64,000 bases of DNA from Alkalihalobacillus sp. LMS6 (lineage in GTDB: Bacteria; Bacillota; Bacilli; Bacillales; Bacillaceae_D). A program made the translations under genes and the position numbers. A model generated the notes under the pieces. That model made no database searches. It was not told the origin of the DNA and saw only the letters and a list, made by a program, of their open reading frames with translations. Location: contig NZ_CP093302.1 in the NCBI RefSeq assembly GCF_024362765.1, positions 2,200,001-2,264,000 of the forward strand. Direction: 5' to 3'. Every line of letters starts with the position of its first letter. Within the stretch, counting starts at the first letter, position 1. Positions 34,355 to 43,678 of this stretch are shown here, in pieces.

Positions 34355-34879
34355 TTACGATTTGCTCTCTTGTTCTTCAAATTCTTTAAGCAGTTCTTCT
34401 TCGTTAAAGTTATCTTCGCTGCCAGCAAATTGTTCCCAATCGTCTGTCTGAAGCATTTCCATCTGCGCCTCAATTAGCATTTTAAACCGCATTTTATAAA
34501 CAGACGCTTGTTTTTTAAGCTCTTCCATTTCCATCATTACTTTTCTTGACTTGCTTAACGCTTCGTTAACAATTCGGTTTGCATTTTTCTCCGACTCTTT
34601 CACGATTAACTGCGCTTCTTTGTGAGCATTGTTACGCAATTCATCTGCAGCCTCTTGCGCAACCATAATGGATTTATTTAAGGTTTCTTCGATATTGTGG
34701 AAATGTGAAAGTTTTTCATCTTGATTGTTCACTTGTTCAAACAATTCCTTTTTTTCTCGAAGGACCGCTTCATAATCTTTAATAATTTGATCAAGAAACT
34801 CATTTACTTCATCTTCGTCATACCCGCGAAACGAGCGTGTAAACTCTTTATTATGAATATCTAACGGCGTTAATGGCAA
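34355..34879 (-). CDS. divIVA: Cell-division initiation protein DivIVA
   Basis: A 174-residue coiled-coil protein that marks negatively curved membrane at poles and septa and recruits MinJ and RacA in Bacillus. The start is a TTG at 34879 giving MPLTPLDIHNKEFTRSFRGY, the canonical DivIVA N-terminus; GGAGGTGG lies 5 bases ahead, and this ribosome site sits inside a longer open frame whose upstream ATGs have no such site. The lipid-binding domain covers about 1-55, coiled coil about 65-140, with an acidic tail. Confidence 0.95.
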   Translation of the reverse strand: MPLTPLDIHNKEFTRSFRGYDEDEVNEFLDQIIKDYEAVLREKKELFEQVNNQDEKLSHFHNIEETLNKSIMVAQEAADELRNNAHKEAQLIVKESEKNANRIVNEALSKSRKVMMEMEELKKQASVYKMRFKMLIEAQMEMLQTDDWEQFAGSEDNFNEEELLKEFEEQESKS

Positions 34880-34938
34880 CCGTCCCACCTCCATGAAATC
34901 TTGATTCTTTTCTTCATTCGACATTCCCCGAAAAATAC

Positions 34939-34967
34939 CTTCTAAAAACAACAAATTTCGCCGTCAA
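34939..34967 (-). promoter_or_regulatory. Candidate sigma-A promoter for divIVA
   Basis: TTGACG (34962-34967) on the minus strand, 17 bases, then TAGAAG (34939-34944). The -35 is strong and the -10 is weak. It lies in the 95-bp space between ylmH and the TTG start. Confidence 0.4.
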
Positions 34968-34974
34968 GGCAAAA

Positions 34975-35736
34975 TCACTTCTTTCGTCCTACTGTTAAAC
35001 GAATTTTTTCTTTCTTGGTTGTCCCGTCTGAATGCATGACTTTTCCACGACCGTAGCCACGCAGAGACAAGTAATCACCAATTGCCAATGTAAAAGCTGG
35101 TTGATCAACCAATCGCCAGTTCACTTTTACATATCCTTTGGAAATCGCTTCAACCCCTTTTGAACGGGATAAACCGTACACAGAAGAAAGAACAGCATCC
35201 AATCGCATCGAGGAAACAAGCACCTGCTCTGTTTGCCAACGTTCTTCTTCTAATTCCATTGTATCTGTTTCTTCCAATGAAATCGAGGTTTTTCCGACAT
35301 AATCAAGCGAGATTCGTATGTAAGCTGCTGTATCTGTCGCTGTTGCAAACGTAAAGAAGTCATCGCCTACAACAATATCACCAAACTTCTCACGTTTTAA
35401 CCCTGTATTCATGAGTGCACCTAATACATCACGATGCAAAATCGTTACAAATTTTGAGGAAAAGGAAGCGTACAAAAATGTAATTCCCCATTTTGGCGGC
35501 TCATCCTGTAAATAAATCGGTCGCAAAAGAGCCCGTTTTCGCTCACAGCCTTGAGCGCCACCATGAAAGAGAAGCTCACACTCCTCATTTTTTCCTACAA
35601 TCGAAGTCAAAATATCTTGCTGTCTTGGGTCAAGAAAATCCGTCAGCCGTTCTTGATGAAACAAGGTGACGGACTCAATCATGTCGCGGACTTGATCAAC
35701 AAAAGGGTGCTCTTCCTTTCGAAAATGTTCGTACAT
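34975..35736 (-). CDS. ylmH: S4-domain RNA-binding protein YlmH
   Basis: A 253-residue protein with an S4 RNA-binding domain near its C-terminus (about 180-245, RLDAVLSSVYGLSRSKGVEAISKG). YlmH homologues (RqcP2) bind 50S subunits with peptidyl-tRNA and can take the place of RqcP in quality control, acting with RqcH; rqcH is also in this window. The gene lies in the sepF-ylmG-ylmH-divIVA row that is conserved in Gram-positive bacteria. Function in this organism is inferred from the family. Confidence 0.92.
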   Translation of the reverse strand: MYEHFRKEEHPFVDQVRDMIESVTLFHQERLTDFLDPRQQDILTSIVGKNEECELLFHGGAQGCERKRALLRPIYLQDEPPKWGITFLYASFSSKFVTILHRDVLGALMNTGLKREKFGDIVVGDDFFTFATATDTAAYIRISLDYVGKTSISLEETDTMELEEERWQTEQVLVSSMRLDAVLSSVYGLSRSKGVEAISKGYVKVNWRLVDQPAFTLAIGDYLSLRGYGRGKVMHSDGTTKKEKIRLTVGRKK

Positions 35737-35739
35737 CGT

Positions 35740-36021
35740 CTAGAATAGCCCCATAATCCACTGTTGAACTGGCCCTAAGCCTCGAACCGCTAAGTTTAAA
35801 AGGAAGATCGCAACAATCGGCGATAAATCGATCATGCCAATTGGTGGGATAATATTCCTGAAAATTCCTAAATACGGTTCAACAATACTGCCGAGGAATT
35901 CGCCAAAAGCGGAATCTCTTCCACCTACCCATGACATAATGATGTAAATTAAAATCGCAAAGAAGTACCCTAGCGCTAAGTAACGTATCAGGTTAAATAT
36001 AAAGTTAACAAACAATTCCAT
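35740..36021 (-). CDS. ylmG: YggT family membrane protein YlmG
   Basis: A 93-residue protein with two hydrophobic helices (about 8-30 and 66-85) flanking the family motif around PYLGIFRNIIPPIGMIDLSP. YggT/YlmG proteins are linked to division and envelope organisation but have no defined reaction. It lies 27 bp after sepF and ends 3 bp before ylmH. Confidence 0.92.
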   Translation of the reverse strand: MELFVNFIFNLIRYLALGYFFAILIYIIMSWVGGRDSAFGEFLGSIVEPYLGIFRNIIPPIGMIDLSPIVAIFLLNLAVRGLGPVQQWIMGLF

Positions 36022-36048
36022 CTTGCTTTCATCACCTACCTTGTAAAA

Positions 36049-36492
36049 TCAAAATTGATTAGCAATATCACTAATCGACCCTGATATTTCCACATTATCT
36101 GGTGCACATATGAAAATACTCGCACCAATTTTTTGAATGTCTCCTCCAATAGCATATACGGTTCCGCTTAAAAAATCTACTACCCGTAATGCTTGATCGT
36201 GTTCCATTCTCTGTAAATTAATAACGACTGTTTTCCGATTCTTTAATTGATCCGCAATGTCTTGGCTTTCATCATATGAACGTGGCTCAATCAGCGTCAT
36301 TTTCGCATGTTGCTGAACACTTTTTAAGCTCACAATATTCGATTGCGTTTCTTTTTCTTTTGCTTCATTTCCTTGAAATCGATTTGGCATTGTTCGTCCC
36401 TCATCTTCTTCAGGCTCGTCTACATAACGTTCGACTTCTTCGACATGGTCATCTAAATTAAAGTACGTTTTAAACTTTGATTTAAAGCCCAT
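36049..36492 (-). CDS. sepF: Cell division protein SepF
   Basis: A 147-residue protein: an N-terminal amphipathic membrane-binding helix ([11 protein letters not shown]), an acidic linker, and the C-terminal SepF domain (about 60-147) with [21 protein letters not shown]. SepF rings bind the FtsZ C-terminus and shape the septum. The start is the second ATG of ATGGAAATG, because AAGGAGG directly abuts the first one. The upstream gene's stop overlaps this ribosome site. Confidence 0.96.
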   Translation of the reverse strand: MGFKSKFKTYFNLDDHVEEVERYVDEPEEDEGRTMPNRFQGNEAKEKETQSNIVSLKSVQQHAKMTLIEPRSYDESQDIADQLKNRKTVVINLQRMEHDQALRVVDFLSGTVYAIGGDIQKIGASIFICAPDNVEISGSISDIANQF

Positions 36493-36503
36493 TTCCATCC
36501 TCC

Positions 36504-37208
36504 TTATTCAGACACGTGTTCATTGCCTACTAGAATGGTTCCAATGCGTATATACGTAGCACCTTCTTCTATTGCCACTTCAAAGTCATTCGACATGCCC
36601 ATCGACACTTCTGTGCAAGGAGCGTGCTCATAGTTTTTATCGGCAATCGATTGTTGCAGTTGTTTTAACGTTTTGAAATAAGGGCGCGTTTCTTCAGCAT
36701 CGTCAACAAACGGCGCCATTGTCATAAGACCCACCACTGTTATTCGGTCATACGCTTCTAGCTTTTCAATAAATGGCTCAACTTCAGCAGGAGCTAGTCC
36801 ACTTTTGGATTCTTCTCCTGACACATTTACTTGCACAAAACATCGTAGCGTTTGATCTTGCTGATTTAAACGTTTTTGAATTTCCTTGGCTAAACTTAAG
36901 CGATCAAGCGAATGGAGTACCGATATTTCACCGACAACGTCCTTCACTTTTCTCGATTGCAGCGAGCCAATGAAGTGCCAGTCAACATCTTCTGTATCGA
37001 GCGCTTCTTTTTTCGCAAGCAGACCCTCTATGCGGTTTTCACCTATATGAGAAATGCCTGCATCTATTGCGGCTTTAGCCGTTTCGACTGAAACATACTT
37101 TGTTACAGCAATAATTTGGATATCCTCTAACGACCGACCCACTTTAGTCGCAGCAGTTTCAATACGAGAACGTAGTGCAGCACGATTCTCTTCTACGTTT
37201 GTCTTCAT
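36504..37208 (-). CDS. ylmE: YggS-type pyridoxal phosphate homeostasis protein (YlmE)
   Basis: A 234-residue fold-type III PLP protein with the cofactor Lys in IIAVTKYVS (about residue 36), HIGENRIEG, and the phosphate-binding [23 protein letters not shown]. The family keeps PLP levels balanced and has no known enzyme reaction. Its start overlaps the ylmD stop by four bases (ATGA). Confidence 0.95.
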   Translation of the reverse strand: MKTNVEENRAALRSRIETAATKVGRSLEDIQIIAVTKYVSVETAKAAIDAGISHIGENRIEGLLAKKEALDTEDVDWHFIGSLQSRKVKDVVGEISVLHSLDRLSLAKEIQKRLNQQDQTLRCFVQVNVSGEESKSGLAPAEVEPFIEKLEAYDRITVVGLMTMAPFVDDAEETRPYFKTLKQLQQSIADKNYEHAPCTEVSMGMSNDFEVAIEEGATYIRIGTILVGNEHVSE

Positions 37209-38035
37209 GTTTCTTTCACCTTCTTTAAGCCTATCATACTCATCATTCTACCTGTTTTACCCTCTGCTTGTCGATGAGAGAAATAACGCTCCTCCCCATA
37301 GGTACATCGATCAGATTCAATCAAGTGCTCAGGGAGAATACCCGCACGCTCTAATAACAATCGATTTAAAGCAGGTAAGTCAAGTAAATAGCGCTGATTC
37401 TGAGTGGGCGTAAAGATGTTCATGTTGTCTCCAGGTAAGAGCGTTTTTACCTGTTCCATGACATGGTGATCGACTTCATACGCTTGTTTGGAAATACTAG
37501 GACCGATTAGAACGTAGATATCATGAGGATCAACAGCGTGCTCTTGAACCCAAATTTTCACTAGCTTAGGCCCAATTTCCGCCACTGTCCCTTTCCAACC
37601 TGCATGACAAAGGCCAATCATTTTGCTCTTTTTCGAGAAAAAATAAAGCGGGACACAATCTGCATACAAGCTTGTCAACAGAACATTTGGATCGCTTGTA
37701 TAAAGCCCATCTGTTCCCTGAACAGCTGTATCAAGCTGGCGCGCCCCTTTTCCTCGATCGTGTTCCGTCACTTCCGCTATCGTTGCATGGTGAACTTGTT
37801 CAGAACCGATCCAAGCATCAAGAGCAAAACCGATATCGTGAGCAACGCGCTCACGATTATGTACAACCGCATCAGCAGAATCTTCAACATGAAAGCCCAT
37901 GTTCAACGAATCATAGGGTGAGTTGCTCACACCGCCATGACGTGTTGTAAAACCGGCGAACAACCCTTGGTCTAAAGAATTAAAATTGGTTTCATACTCT
38001 ACTCGTTCTGTGAGTAACTGCCAGTTTGCTTTCAT
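37205..38035 (-). CDS. ylmD: Peptidoglycan editing factor PgeF family protein (YlmD)
   Basis: A 276-residue protein of the YfiH/PgeF (laccase-domain) family. Metal and active-site motifs are TRHGGVS, YADCVPLYFF and CHAGWKGTVAEI. E. coli PgeF removes wrongly placed L-Ser from UDP-MurNAc; purine nucleosidase-type activity has also been reported in the family, so the role is uncertain. Its place between sporulation sigma factors and sepF is conserved. Confidence 0.93.
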   Translation of the reverse strand: MKANWQLLTERVEYETNFNSLDQGLFAGFTTRHGGVSNSPYDSLNMGFHVEDSADAVVHNRERVAHDIGFALDAWIGSEQVHHATIAEVTEHDRGKGARQLDTAVQGTDGLYTSDPNVLLTSLYADCVPLYFFSKKSKMIGLCHAGWKGTVAEIGPKLVKIWVQEHAVDPHDIYVLIGPSISKQAYEVDHHVMEQVKTLLPGDNMNIFTPTQNQRYLLDLPALNRLLLERAGILPEHLIESDRCTYGEERYFSHRQAEGKTGRMMSMIGLKKVKET

Positions 38036-38098
38036 CGTTGTGACTCCTTTTTGTATTCCTCGCTTTATTTTACCATAATGCCTGCGGAGAAGAAATGT

Positions 38099-38407
38099 TT
38101 ACCGTTGCGGTTCTTTTCTTTCTGGCTCTTGCTCCAATTCCGTAATCATTTGCTTTTGCTTGTAACGTTCAGGTAGCTCTACTAAAATGACGTCAGAACC
38201 AATTTTCAGTATATTCTTCCAAGGAATGATGGTTTCATTTGAATCTCTGCTTCCTAATAAATTCATCATCTTTCCCTGGCTTGAAATAATAATCGCTTCA
38301 ATTCTACCTGTATTCAAGTTAATATCTAAATCATTTAAATGACCTAGACGCTTCCCATTCTCCATATTCACAATGTCTTTCGACGAGAGTTCAGATATTT
38401 TAATCAT
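38099..38407 (-). CDS. ylmC: PRC-barrel sporulation-associated protein (YlmC/YmxH family)
   Basis: A 102-residue protein with one PRC-barrel domain, MIKISELSSKDIVNMENGKRL then LNDLDINLNTGRIEAIII. The family is restricted to spore-forming Firmicutes and has no defined activity. The start at 38407 has AAGGAGGG 6 bases upstream; a frame opening 15 codons earlier overlaps that ribosome site and is less likely. It follows sigG after a terminator, so it likely has its own promoter. Confidence 0.9.
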   Translation of the reverse strand: MIKISELSSKDIVNMENGKRLGHLNDLDINLNTGRIEAIIISSQGKMMNLLGSRDSNETIIPWKNILKIGSDVILVELPERYKQKQMITELEQEPERKEPQR

Positions 38408-38462
38408 CACATTCCCTCCTTTTATCTTACTATATGCTTCTCCTAGAATCATTTATGAACAA

Positions 38463-38496
38463 GAAAAAAAGCCGTTGCAACAGCAACGACTTTTTT
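38463..38496. terminator. Terminator after sigG
   Basis: AGTCGTTGC/GCAACGGCT stem with a short loop and T-tracts on both strands, overlapping the sigG stop. It ends the sigG message ahead of ylmC. Confidence 0.8.
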
Positions 38497-39280
38497 ACGA
38501 TTCGATATGCTTATTCATTTGTTGAATGGCACCTTTTTCTAGACGTGACACTTGTGCTTGGGAGATCCCTATTTCGTCAGCTACTTCCATTTGTGTTTTC
38601 CCTTGGAAAAAACGCATATTTAAAATGACTTTTTCACGATCATTCAATCGAATCATTGCCTCTTTTAAAGCGATCTCTTCTACCCAATTTACATCTTTAT
38701 TTCGTTCATCGCTAATTTGATCCATTACAAAGATTGGGTCTCCACCATCATTGTAAATCGGCTCAAATAAAGAAACTGGATCTTGTATTGCATCCAGTGC
38801 AAACACGATATCCTCTTTTGGTACATCTAATACCGCCGCGATTTCTTGAACTGTTGGTTCATTTTCTCTTTTCTTTTCTGCCATCATCTGATCCCGAACT
38901 TGTAACGCTTTATACGCAATATCTCGTAATGATCGAGATACGCGAATCGGATTATTATCTCTTAAGTATCGTCGAATTTCTCCAATAATCATCGGAACCG
39001 CATAAGTTGAAAACTTTACATTTTGACCTAAATCAAAATTATCAATGGATTTCATTAACCCAATGCATCCGACTTGGAATAAGTCATCGACATTCTCACC
39101 ACGATTATTAAAACGCTGAATAACGCTAAGGACTAACCGAAGATTGCCATTAATTAATGTATCCCTTGCCGGCTCATACCCTGACTGTAGCTGCGAGAAA
39201 AGTTCCCGCATCTCAGCATTTTTTAAAACGGGTAGCTTTGATGTATCAACGCCACAGATTTCTACTTTATTACGAGTCAA
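38495..39280 (-). CDS. sigG: RNA polymerase sigma-G factor (late forespore)
   Basis: A 261-residue sigma factor nearly identical to B. subtilis SigG: the N-terminus MTRNKVEICGVDTSKLPVLK, the region 2 core DDLFQVGCIGLMKSIDNFDL and the region 4 helix QMEVADEIGISQAQVSRLEK. It drives late forespore genes. The start codon is TTG at 39280 after GGGGG. A sigma-F-type promoter lies upstream. It follows sigE by 163 bp as in other Bacilli. Confidence 0.98.
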   Translation of the reverse strand: MTRNKVEICGVDTSKLPVLKNAEMRELFSQLQSGYEPARDTLINGNLRLVLSVIQRFNNRGENVDDLFQVGCIGLMKSIDNFDLGQNVKFSTYAVPMIIGEIRRYLRDNNPIRVSRSLRDIAYKALQVRDQMMAEKKRENEPTVQEIAAVLDVPKEDIVFALDAIQDPVSLFEPIYNDGGDPIFVMDQISDERNKDVNWVEEIALKEAMIRLNDREKVILNMRFFQGKTQMEVADEIGISQAQVSRLEKGAIQQMNKHIES

Positions 39281-39317
39281 ATTCTTTACCCCCTAAACGG
39301 AAGATGATGTCAAAAAA

Positions 39318-39346
39318 AGTATCTCCCTGGGAAAAAAATTTTATGC
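39318..39346 (-). promoter_or_regulatory. Sigma-F-type promoter for sigG
   Basis: The minus strand has GCATA (39342-39346), 15 bases, then GGAGATACT (39318-39326), fitting the sigma-F consensus GYATA-N15-GGNNANAHT. It lies 38 bp upstream of the sigG start. Transcription of sigG by sigma-F, then sigma-G, is established in B. subtilis. Confidence 0.65.
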
Positions 39347-39443
39347 ACTCGTTTTATGTTTGGAAATCGGAAAACGGAGACTTACCCTTGTCACGACACT
39401 GCTAAAATTTAGAAATAATTTTTTCTGCTCATCGCTTTCATTT

Positions 39444-40157
39444 TTAAACCATTTTGTTAAATTCTTTTTGTAGCCTTTTAATAATTCGTTTTTCTAATCG
39501 AGAGATATACGATTGTGAAATTCCTAGCATATCCGCAACGTCTTTTTGTGTCTTTTCTTCTGTACCTGTTAACCCAAAGCGTAGCTCCATAATTTGTTTT
39601 TCACGGGCAGACAAGGTATGCAGCGCTTTTACGAGAAGCCGACGGTCCACTCGCTCTTCAATTCCTTTTGTAATAATGTCTTCTTCTGTTCCGAGCACAT
39701 CTGATAAAAGTAATTCATTCCCATCCCAATCAATATTTAACGGCTCATCAAACGACACTTCTGAGCGAGTTTTATTGTTACGACGCAAATACATCAAAAT
39801 CTCATTTTCAATACAACGTGAAGCATACGTCGCTAGTTTAATTTTTTTCTCTGGATTAAAGGTATTCACGGCTTTAATGAGTCCAATCGTACCAATGCTA
39901 ATTAAATCTTCAATGTTGATGCCGGTGTTTTCAAACTTCCTTGCAATATAAACAACGAGTCGAAGGTTACGCTCAATTAAGACAGACCGTACTGCTTCAT
40001 CTCCATTTGGTAGTTTTTGAAGTAGTTCAGCTTCTTCTTCTTTTGACAATGGCGGAGGTAATGCCTCACTCCCCCCAATGTAGTAAATTTCATCTTCTTT
40101 CATCCCAAACTTTTTCAGTAGACGAACTATAAGTAACTTCCATTTCATTTTTATCAT
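39444..40157 (-). CDS. sigE: RNA polymerase sigma-E factor precursor (mother cell)
   Basis: A 237-residue pro-sigma-E. The first ~28 residues ([20 protein letters not shown]...) form the membrane-associated pro-sequence removed by SpoIIGA; the mature part begins near [15 protein letters not shown]. Regions 2 and 4 ([20 protein letters not shown] and [21 protein letters not shown]) match B. subtilis SigE closely. It controls early mother-cell genes such as spoVM, spoVD and spoVE, which all lie in this window. It follows spoIIGA by 10 bp. Confidence 0.98.
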   Translation of the reverse strand: MIKMKWKLLIVRLLKKFGMKEDEIYYIGGSEALPPPLSKEEEAELLQKLPNGDEAVRSVLIERNLRLVVYIARKFENTGINIEDLISIGTIGLIKAVNTFNPEKKIKLATYASRCIENEILMYLRRNNKTRSEVSFDEPLNIDWDGNELLLSDVLGTEEDIITKGIEERVDRRLLVKALHTLSAREKQIMELRFGLTGTEEKTQKDVADMLGISQSYISRLEKRIIKRLQKEFNKMV

Positions 40158-40167
40158 CGCTTCCTCC

Positions 40168-41058
40168 TTAGCTCACTTGTGAAATAACTAGCTGAGGGTG
40201 GATAATCGTTTGATACTGCCCCTCAGCCGATAACGCTTCTCCATACAGCCCTAACAACACACGCTTTGTCACAAACTGTTCATCGCCATAATAAATGGTC
40301 ACTTGATCAGGTTTAAATGCAGTTAAATACGGTTGTTTTTGCCCTACCGCCTTATACGGCACGAGGCGAATTCGATGCATAAACGGATGATTTTCTTTCG
40401 TTTCCATATTGAGCATGTCATCGGTCTGTTGTTTTCCAAGTAACGGATGAAGTAGATGTGCTTCAATAATCATCACTGGCGCTCGAGTGAGTGGATCTTT
40501 TAATTGATTTCCAGTATCGACAAGCCCCCTTGTTTCAAATGTAAAGTCTTCAATTTCAATTTTCACTGTTGCCATTTCACTTGCATGTACTTTTTTTATC
40601 TTGAAGGTATCAACTTGTTGTTTACTAAACCAAAAAACAAGGGGAAACCCAATAAGCACAAACGCCCAGCTTATTGTACTACCACCCAGTCCATGTCCTG
40701 GTAAGTGAGCCATTAGATCAACATCAGTTTGAAAAAAATAATGCATCGCAAAAAGCCCGCCGCCAGTAACAAAAGTAAGGAAAAAAAAACCGGCTAGATT
40801 TTGCAGAAAAAAAGTAAAACGTATGTATCCGAAAGCAATGAATACAATAAAACAAGAATAAATAAACTTAACAATTGGGTTCATAAAGATGGAAACGTAA
40901 GGCGTAAACATAAAAAACACAACGAGAGAAGCGAAAAAAGCAGCAGCCCCCATACGCACATAGTTTTTTTTTCGTTTTAACAAGAGAGCCGTTCCTATGA
41001 TTAAAAGAAAATCAATTCCTAGATTCAGTAACCAAATTAAGTCTAGATAAACGGTCAT
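40168..41058 (-). CDS. spoIIGA: Sigma-E processing peptidase SpoIIGA
   Basis: A 296-residue membrane aspartic protease: five N-terminal helices within residues 1-145, then a cytosolic domain with the catalytic Asp181 in [13 protein letters not shown]. It cleaves pro-sigma-E after the forespore signal SpoIIR. The start has a GGGGGAG ribosome site. It is the first gene of the spoIIGA-sigE operon, preceded by a wide-spaced Spo0A-type promoter and separated from ftsZ by a terminator. Confidence 0.96.
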   Translation of the reverse strand: MTVYLDLIWLLNLGIDFLLIIGTALLLKRKKNYVRMGAAAFFASLVVFFMFTPYVSIFMNPIVKFIYSCFIVFIAFGYIRFTFFLQNLAGFFFLTFVTGGGLFAMHYFFQTDVDLMAHLPGHGLGGSTISWAFVLIGFPLVFWFSKQQVDTFKIKKVHASEMATVKIEIEDFTFETRGLVDTGNQLKDPLTRAPVMIIEAHLLHPLLGKQQTDDMLNMETKENHPFMHRIRLVPYKAVGQKQPYLTAFKPDQVTIYYGDEQFVTKRVLLGLYGEALSAEGQYQTIIHPQLVISQVS

Positions 41059-41086
41059 GAAGGCTCCCCCTATAGTGATAAAACTT

Positions 41087-41119
41087 AGTATAGTAGATAC
41101 GAAGAAGGAAGTCTGTCAC
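41087..41119 (-). promoter_or_regulatory. Spo0A-type promoter of the spoIIGA-sigE operon
   Basis: GTGACA (41114-41119) and TATACT (41087-41092) are separated by 21 bases on the minus strand. Overlong spacing (21-22 bp) is the mark of sigma-A promoters that depend on Spo0A, as at B. subtilis spoIIG and spoIIE. CGAA half-sites typical of 0A boxes lie next to the -35 and inside the spacer, but full TGTCGAA boxes are not seen. Confidence 0.5.
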
Positions 41120-41188
41120 TTCGTGGCAAGGACAAGCCTGTTATTTTGAAAGCTTTTGCCAAACGTTGTCCTTTCTGCGAACAACAAA

Positions 41189-41231
41189 AAAAGACCTGTT
41201 ACCCTATGAAGCTGGTAACAGGTCTTTTTAG
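41189..41231. terminator. Terminator after ftsZ
   Basis: AAGACCTGTTACC/GGTAACAGGTCTT, a 13-bp perfect stem with T-tracts on both strands, 6 bp after the ftsZ stop. Confidence 0.92.
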
Positions 41232-41236
41232 CCTAT

Positions 41237-42343
41237 TTAACGATTTCTACGATTTCGTAAGAACGTTGGAATATCGAGTGTATCCGATTGTTCGTCGTTG
41301 CTTGGCTTTTGCTTTTCTGATGATTTTGATTCGACTTGCTTAGATTGCGCTGGTTTTTGTGTAGATGGACGCGGTTGAGGTTTTCTTTCCGCTTCTTCAA
41401 AACCTGTGGCAATGACCGTCACAACAATCTCATCTTTCAAGTTTTCGTTAATAACAGAACCAAAAATCATATTTACTTCTTCATCACATGCTTCAGAAAC
41501 AATTTCCGCTGCTTCGTGCACTTCATAAAGACTAAGGTTTGTTCCACCAGTGATGTTCATTAACACGCCTTGCGCGCCGTCCACTGACGTTTCAAGTAAC
41601 GGACTAGAAATCGCTTTTTTCGCCGCTTCAGCCGCGCGGTTTTCACCAGTAGCAATCCCAATGCCCATAAGCGCAGATCCCTTTTCACTCATGACCGTTT
41701 TTACGTCAGCGAAATCAAGGTTGATTAAACCAGGTGTAGCAATTAAATCTGAAATCCCTTGTACACCTTGGCGAAGAACATTATCCGCTTCACGGAACGC
41801 TTCAAGCATCGGTGTATTTTTATCAACAATCTCTAACAATCTGTCATTTGGAATGACAATCAACGTGTCGACTTTTTCTTTAAGCGCAACGATTCCTGAA
41901 AGCGCTTGGTTTTGACGCTTCCGACCTTCAAATGTAAATGGCTTTGTAACAACCCCTACTGTTAAGGCACCAATTTCTTTTGCGACTTCAGCGATTACAG
42001 GTGCAGCACCCGTTCCAGTACCACCGCCCATTCCAGCGGTAATAAAGACCATGTCCGCTCCACCTAGCACTTCTTCTAGCTGCTCACGGCTTTCTTCAGC
42101 AGCTTTTTTGCCGATATCTGGATTGGCTCCAGCACCTAGACCTCTTGTTAATTTGCCTCCAAGCTGTAATTTCTTTTCAGCTTTTGAAAGATGCAGCGCT
42201 TGTGCATCTGTATTAACGGCAATAAATTCCACACCTTGTAATCCATTTTCAATCATACGGTTTACAGCATTAGAACCGCCGCCACCGCAGCCGATGACTT
42301 TAATTTGTGCTAATTGTTCCATGTCCATTTCAAAATCAAACAT
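41237..42343 (-). CDS. ftsZ: Cell division protein FtsZ
   Basis: A 368-residue tubulin-like GTPase. Nucleotide-binding [11 protein letters not shown] (20-30), the tubulin signature GGGTGTG (106-112), and the T7 loop [11 protein letters not shown] are present. A Gln/Lys/Ser-rich linker precedes the C-terminal peptide [12 protein letters not shown] that binds FtsA and SepF. FtsZ forms the Z-ring. It lies 42 bp after ftsA and its message ends at a strong terminator. Confidence 0.98.
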   Translation of the reverse strand: MFDFEMDMEQLAQIKVIGCGGGGSNAVNRMIENGLQGVEFIAVNTDAQALHLSKAEKKLQLGGKLTRGLGAGANPDIGKKAAEESREQLEEVLGGADMVFITAGMGGGTGTGAAPVIAEVAKEIGALTVGVVTKPFTFEGRKRQNQALSGIVALKEKVDTLIVIPNDRLLEIVDKNTPMLEAFREADNVLRQGVQGISDLIATPGLINLDFADVKTVMSEKGSALMGIGIATGENRAAEAAKKAISSPLLETSVDGAQGVLMNITGGTNLSLYEVHEAAEIVSEACDEEVNMIFGSVINENLKDEIVVTVIATGFEEAERKPQPRPSTQKPAQSKQVESKSSEKQKPSNDEQSDTLDIPTFLRNRRNR

Positions 42344-42385
42344 TTATTTGTCCCCCTAACCATACTGGCAGTAAGCTTCTCTTCA

Positions 42386-43678
42386 TTAATCAAAAAATGT
42401 CTTAAACCAAGATTTCATCTTGGATTCTTTTTTCTCATCTTGCACCGTTTCGGTTTCTTTTCGCTTACTTCGCTTGGCAACAGGTGCGGCTTTCGCCTCT
42501 TCAGGAACCTGCTCAGCTGACGAAAAAGCAGCTGCAATTTCTTTTCCTTGTACACGGCCATTTTTGTGTGCAAAGTGAATCAATCCGATGCTTACCGTGT
42601 AGCGTGGCTCGCGTACACCGATATAATTCGGAATGGCAACTCGAACATTACCTTCGAGCATGTCTTTCGTTAACTCTAGTACACCAGGCATCATAACAGC
42701 TCCACCTGTTAGTACAAACCCACTTGGGAACTGTTTAAAGCCTAATCGTACCAATTCCCGTGCACATAGCTCAATGATCTCTTCAACTCTCGGTTCAATA
42801 ATACTTGCTAATTCTTGTTGCGTAATGGTATGTCTTTCGTTCGAGCCGATTTTCTGGATAGTAATTTGTTCTTCTGTTGATGCCTCTGGAACAAAAGCAT
42901 GTCCATGTTTACATTTTACTCGCTCAGCCTCTTCCGTTGTCAACTTTAACCCAACAGCTAAGTCATTTGTAATATGATCGCCACCGATTGGTAACACCGA
43001 CAGCGCAACGAGCGAACCTTGTTCAAAAACGGAAACAGTTGTTGAACCTCCACCAATTTCGAGTACACATACACCTAAACTTTTCTCGTCTTTTGACACA
43101 GCGACTGAACCCGTAGCTAGTGAATTAATGCTGATTTCAGCAATTGACAACCCTGCACGCTCTACACATCGCAATAAATTATGTAAGACCGTCTTTGACC
43201 CAGTAATTAACGTTCCTTCCATTTCTAAACGAACGCCAATCATTCCGCGAGGATCTGTAATTTCATCTAAACCGTCAACAATAAATTGTTTTGGAATCAC
43301 ATCAATCACTTCTCGCTCAGGCGGGATCGACATCACTTGCGCAGCATCGATTACACGACGTACATCTTCTACTTCAATTTCTCGATCTGAACTAGAAACT
43401 GCTACTACACCGTGACAAGGCGTTAATTCAATGTGACTTCCATTCACGCCGACAACAACATGCTCAATTTGAATGCCGACCATGCGCTCGGCTTGATCGA
43501 CCGCTCGTTTAATTGATTTTACCGTCTCATCTATATCGACGACGGCTCCTTTTTTAATTCCTTCAGAAGGAACACTGCCGACACCTAAAATGTTTATTGA
43601 ACCTCCAGCAATCTCTGACACAACGACTTTTACTGAAGATGTTCCAATATCTAAACTTACATATGTTTCATTACTCAC
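42386..43678 (-). CDS. ftsA: Cell division protein FtsA
   Basis: A 430-residue actin-like protein that tethers FtsZ to the membrane. YVSLDIGTSSVKVVV (phosphate 1), CVLEIGGGSTTVSVF (phosphate 2), FVLTGGAVMMPGV (adenosine) and a C-terminal amphipathic helix (KMKSWFKTFFD) are visible. The GTG at 43678 is chosen: GGAGGTG lies 6 bases ahead and the reading MSNETYVSLDIG matches other FtsA starts; an upstream in-frame ATG has no ribosome site. Confidence 0.97.
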   Translation of the reverse strand: MSNETYVSLDIGTSSVKVVVSEIAGGSINILGVGSVPSEGIKKGAVVDIDETVKSIKRAVDQAERMVGIQIEHVVVGVNGSHIELTPCHGVVAVSSSDREIEVEDVRRVIDAAQVMSIPPEREVIDVIPKQFIVDGLDEITDPRGMIGVRLEMEGTLITGSKTVLHNLLRCVERAGLSIAEISINSLATGSVAVSKDEKSLGVCVLEIGGGSTTVSVFEQGSLVALSVLPIGGDHITNDLAVGLKLTTEEAERVKCKHGHAFVPEASTEEQITIQKIGSNERHTITQQELASIIEPRVEEIIELCARELVRLGFKQFPSGFVLTGGAVMMPGVLELTKDMLEGNVRVAIPNYIGVREPRYTVSIGLIHFAHKNGRVQGKEIAAAFSSAEQVPEEAKAAPVAKRSKRKETETVQDEKKESKMKSWFKTFFD

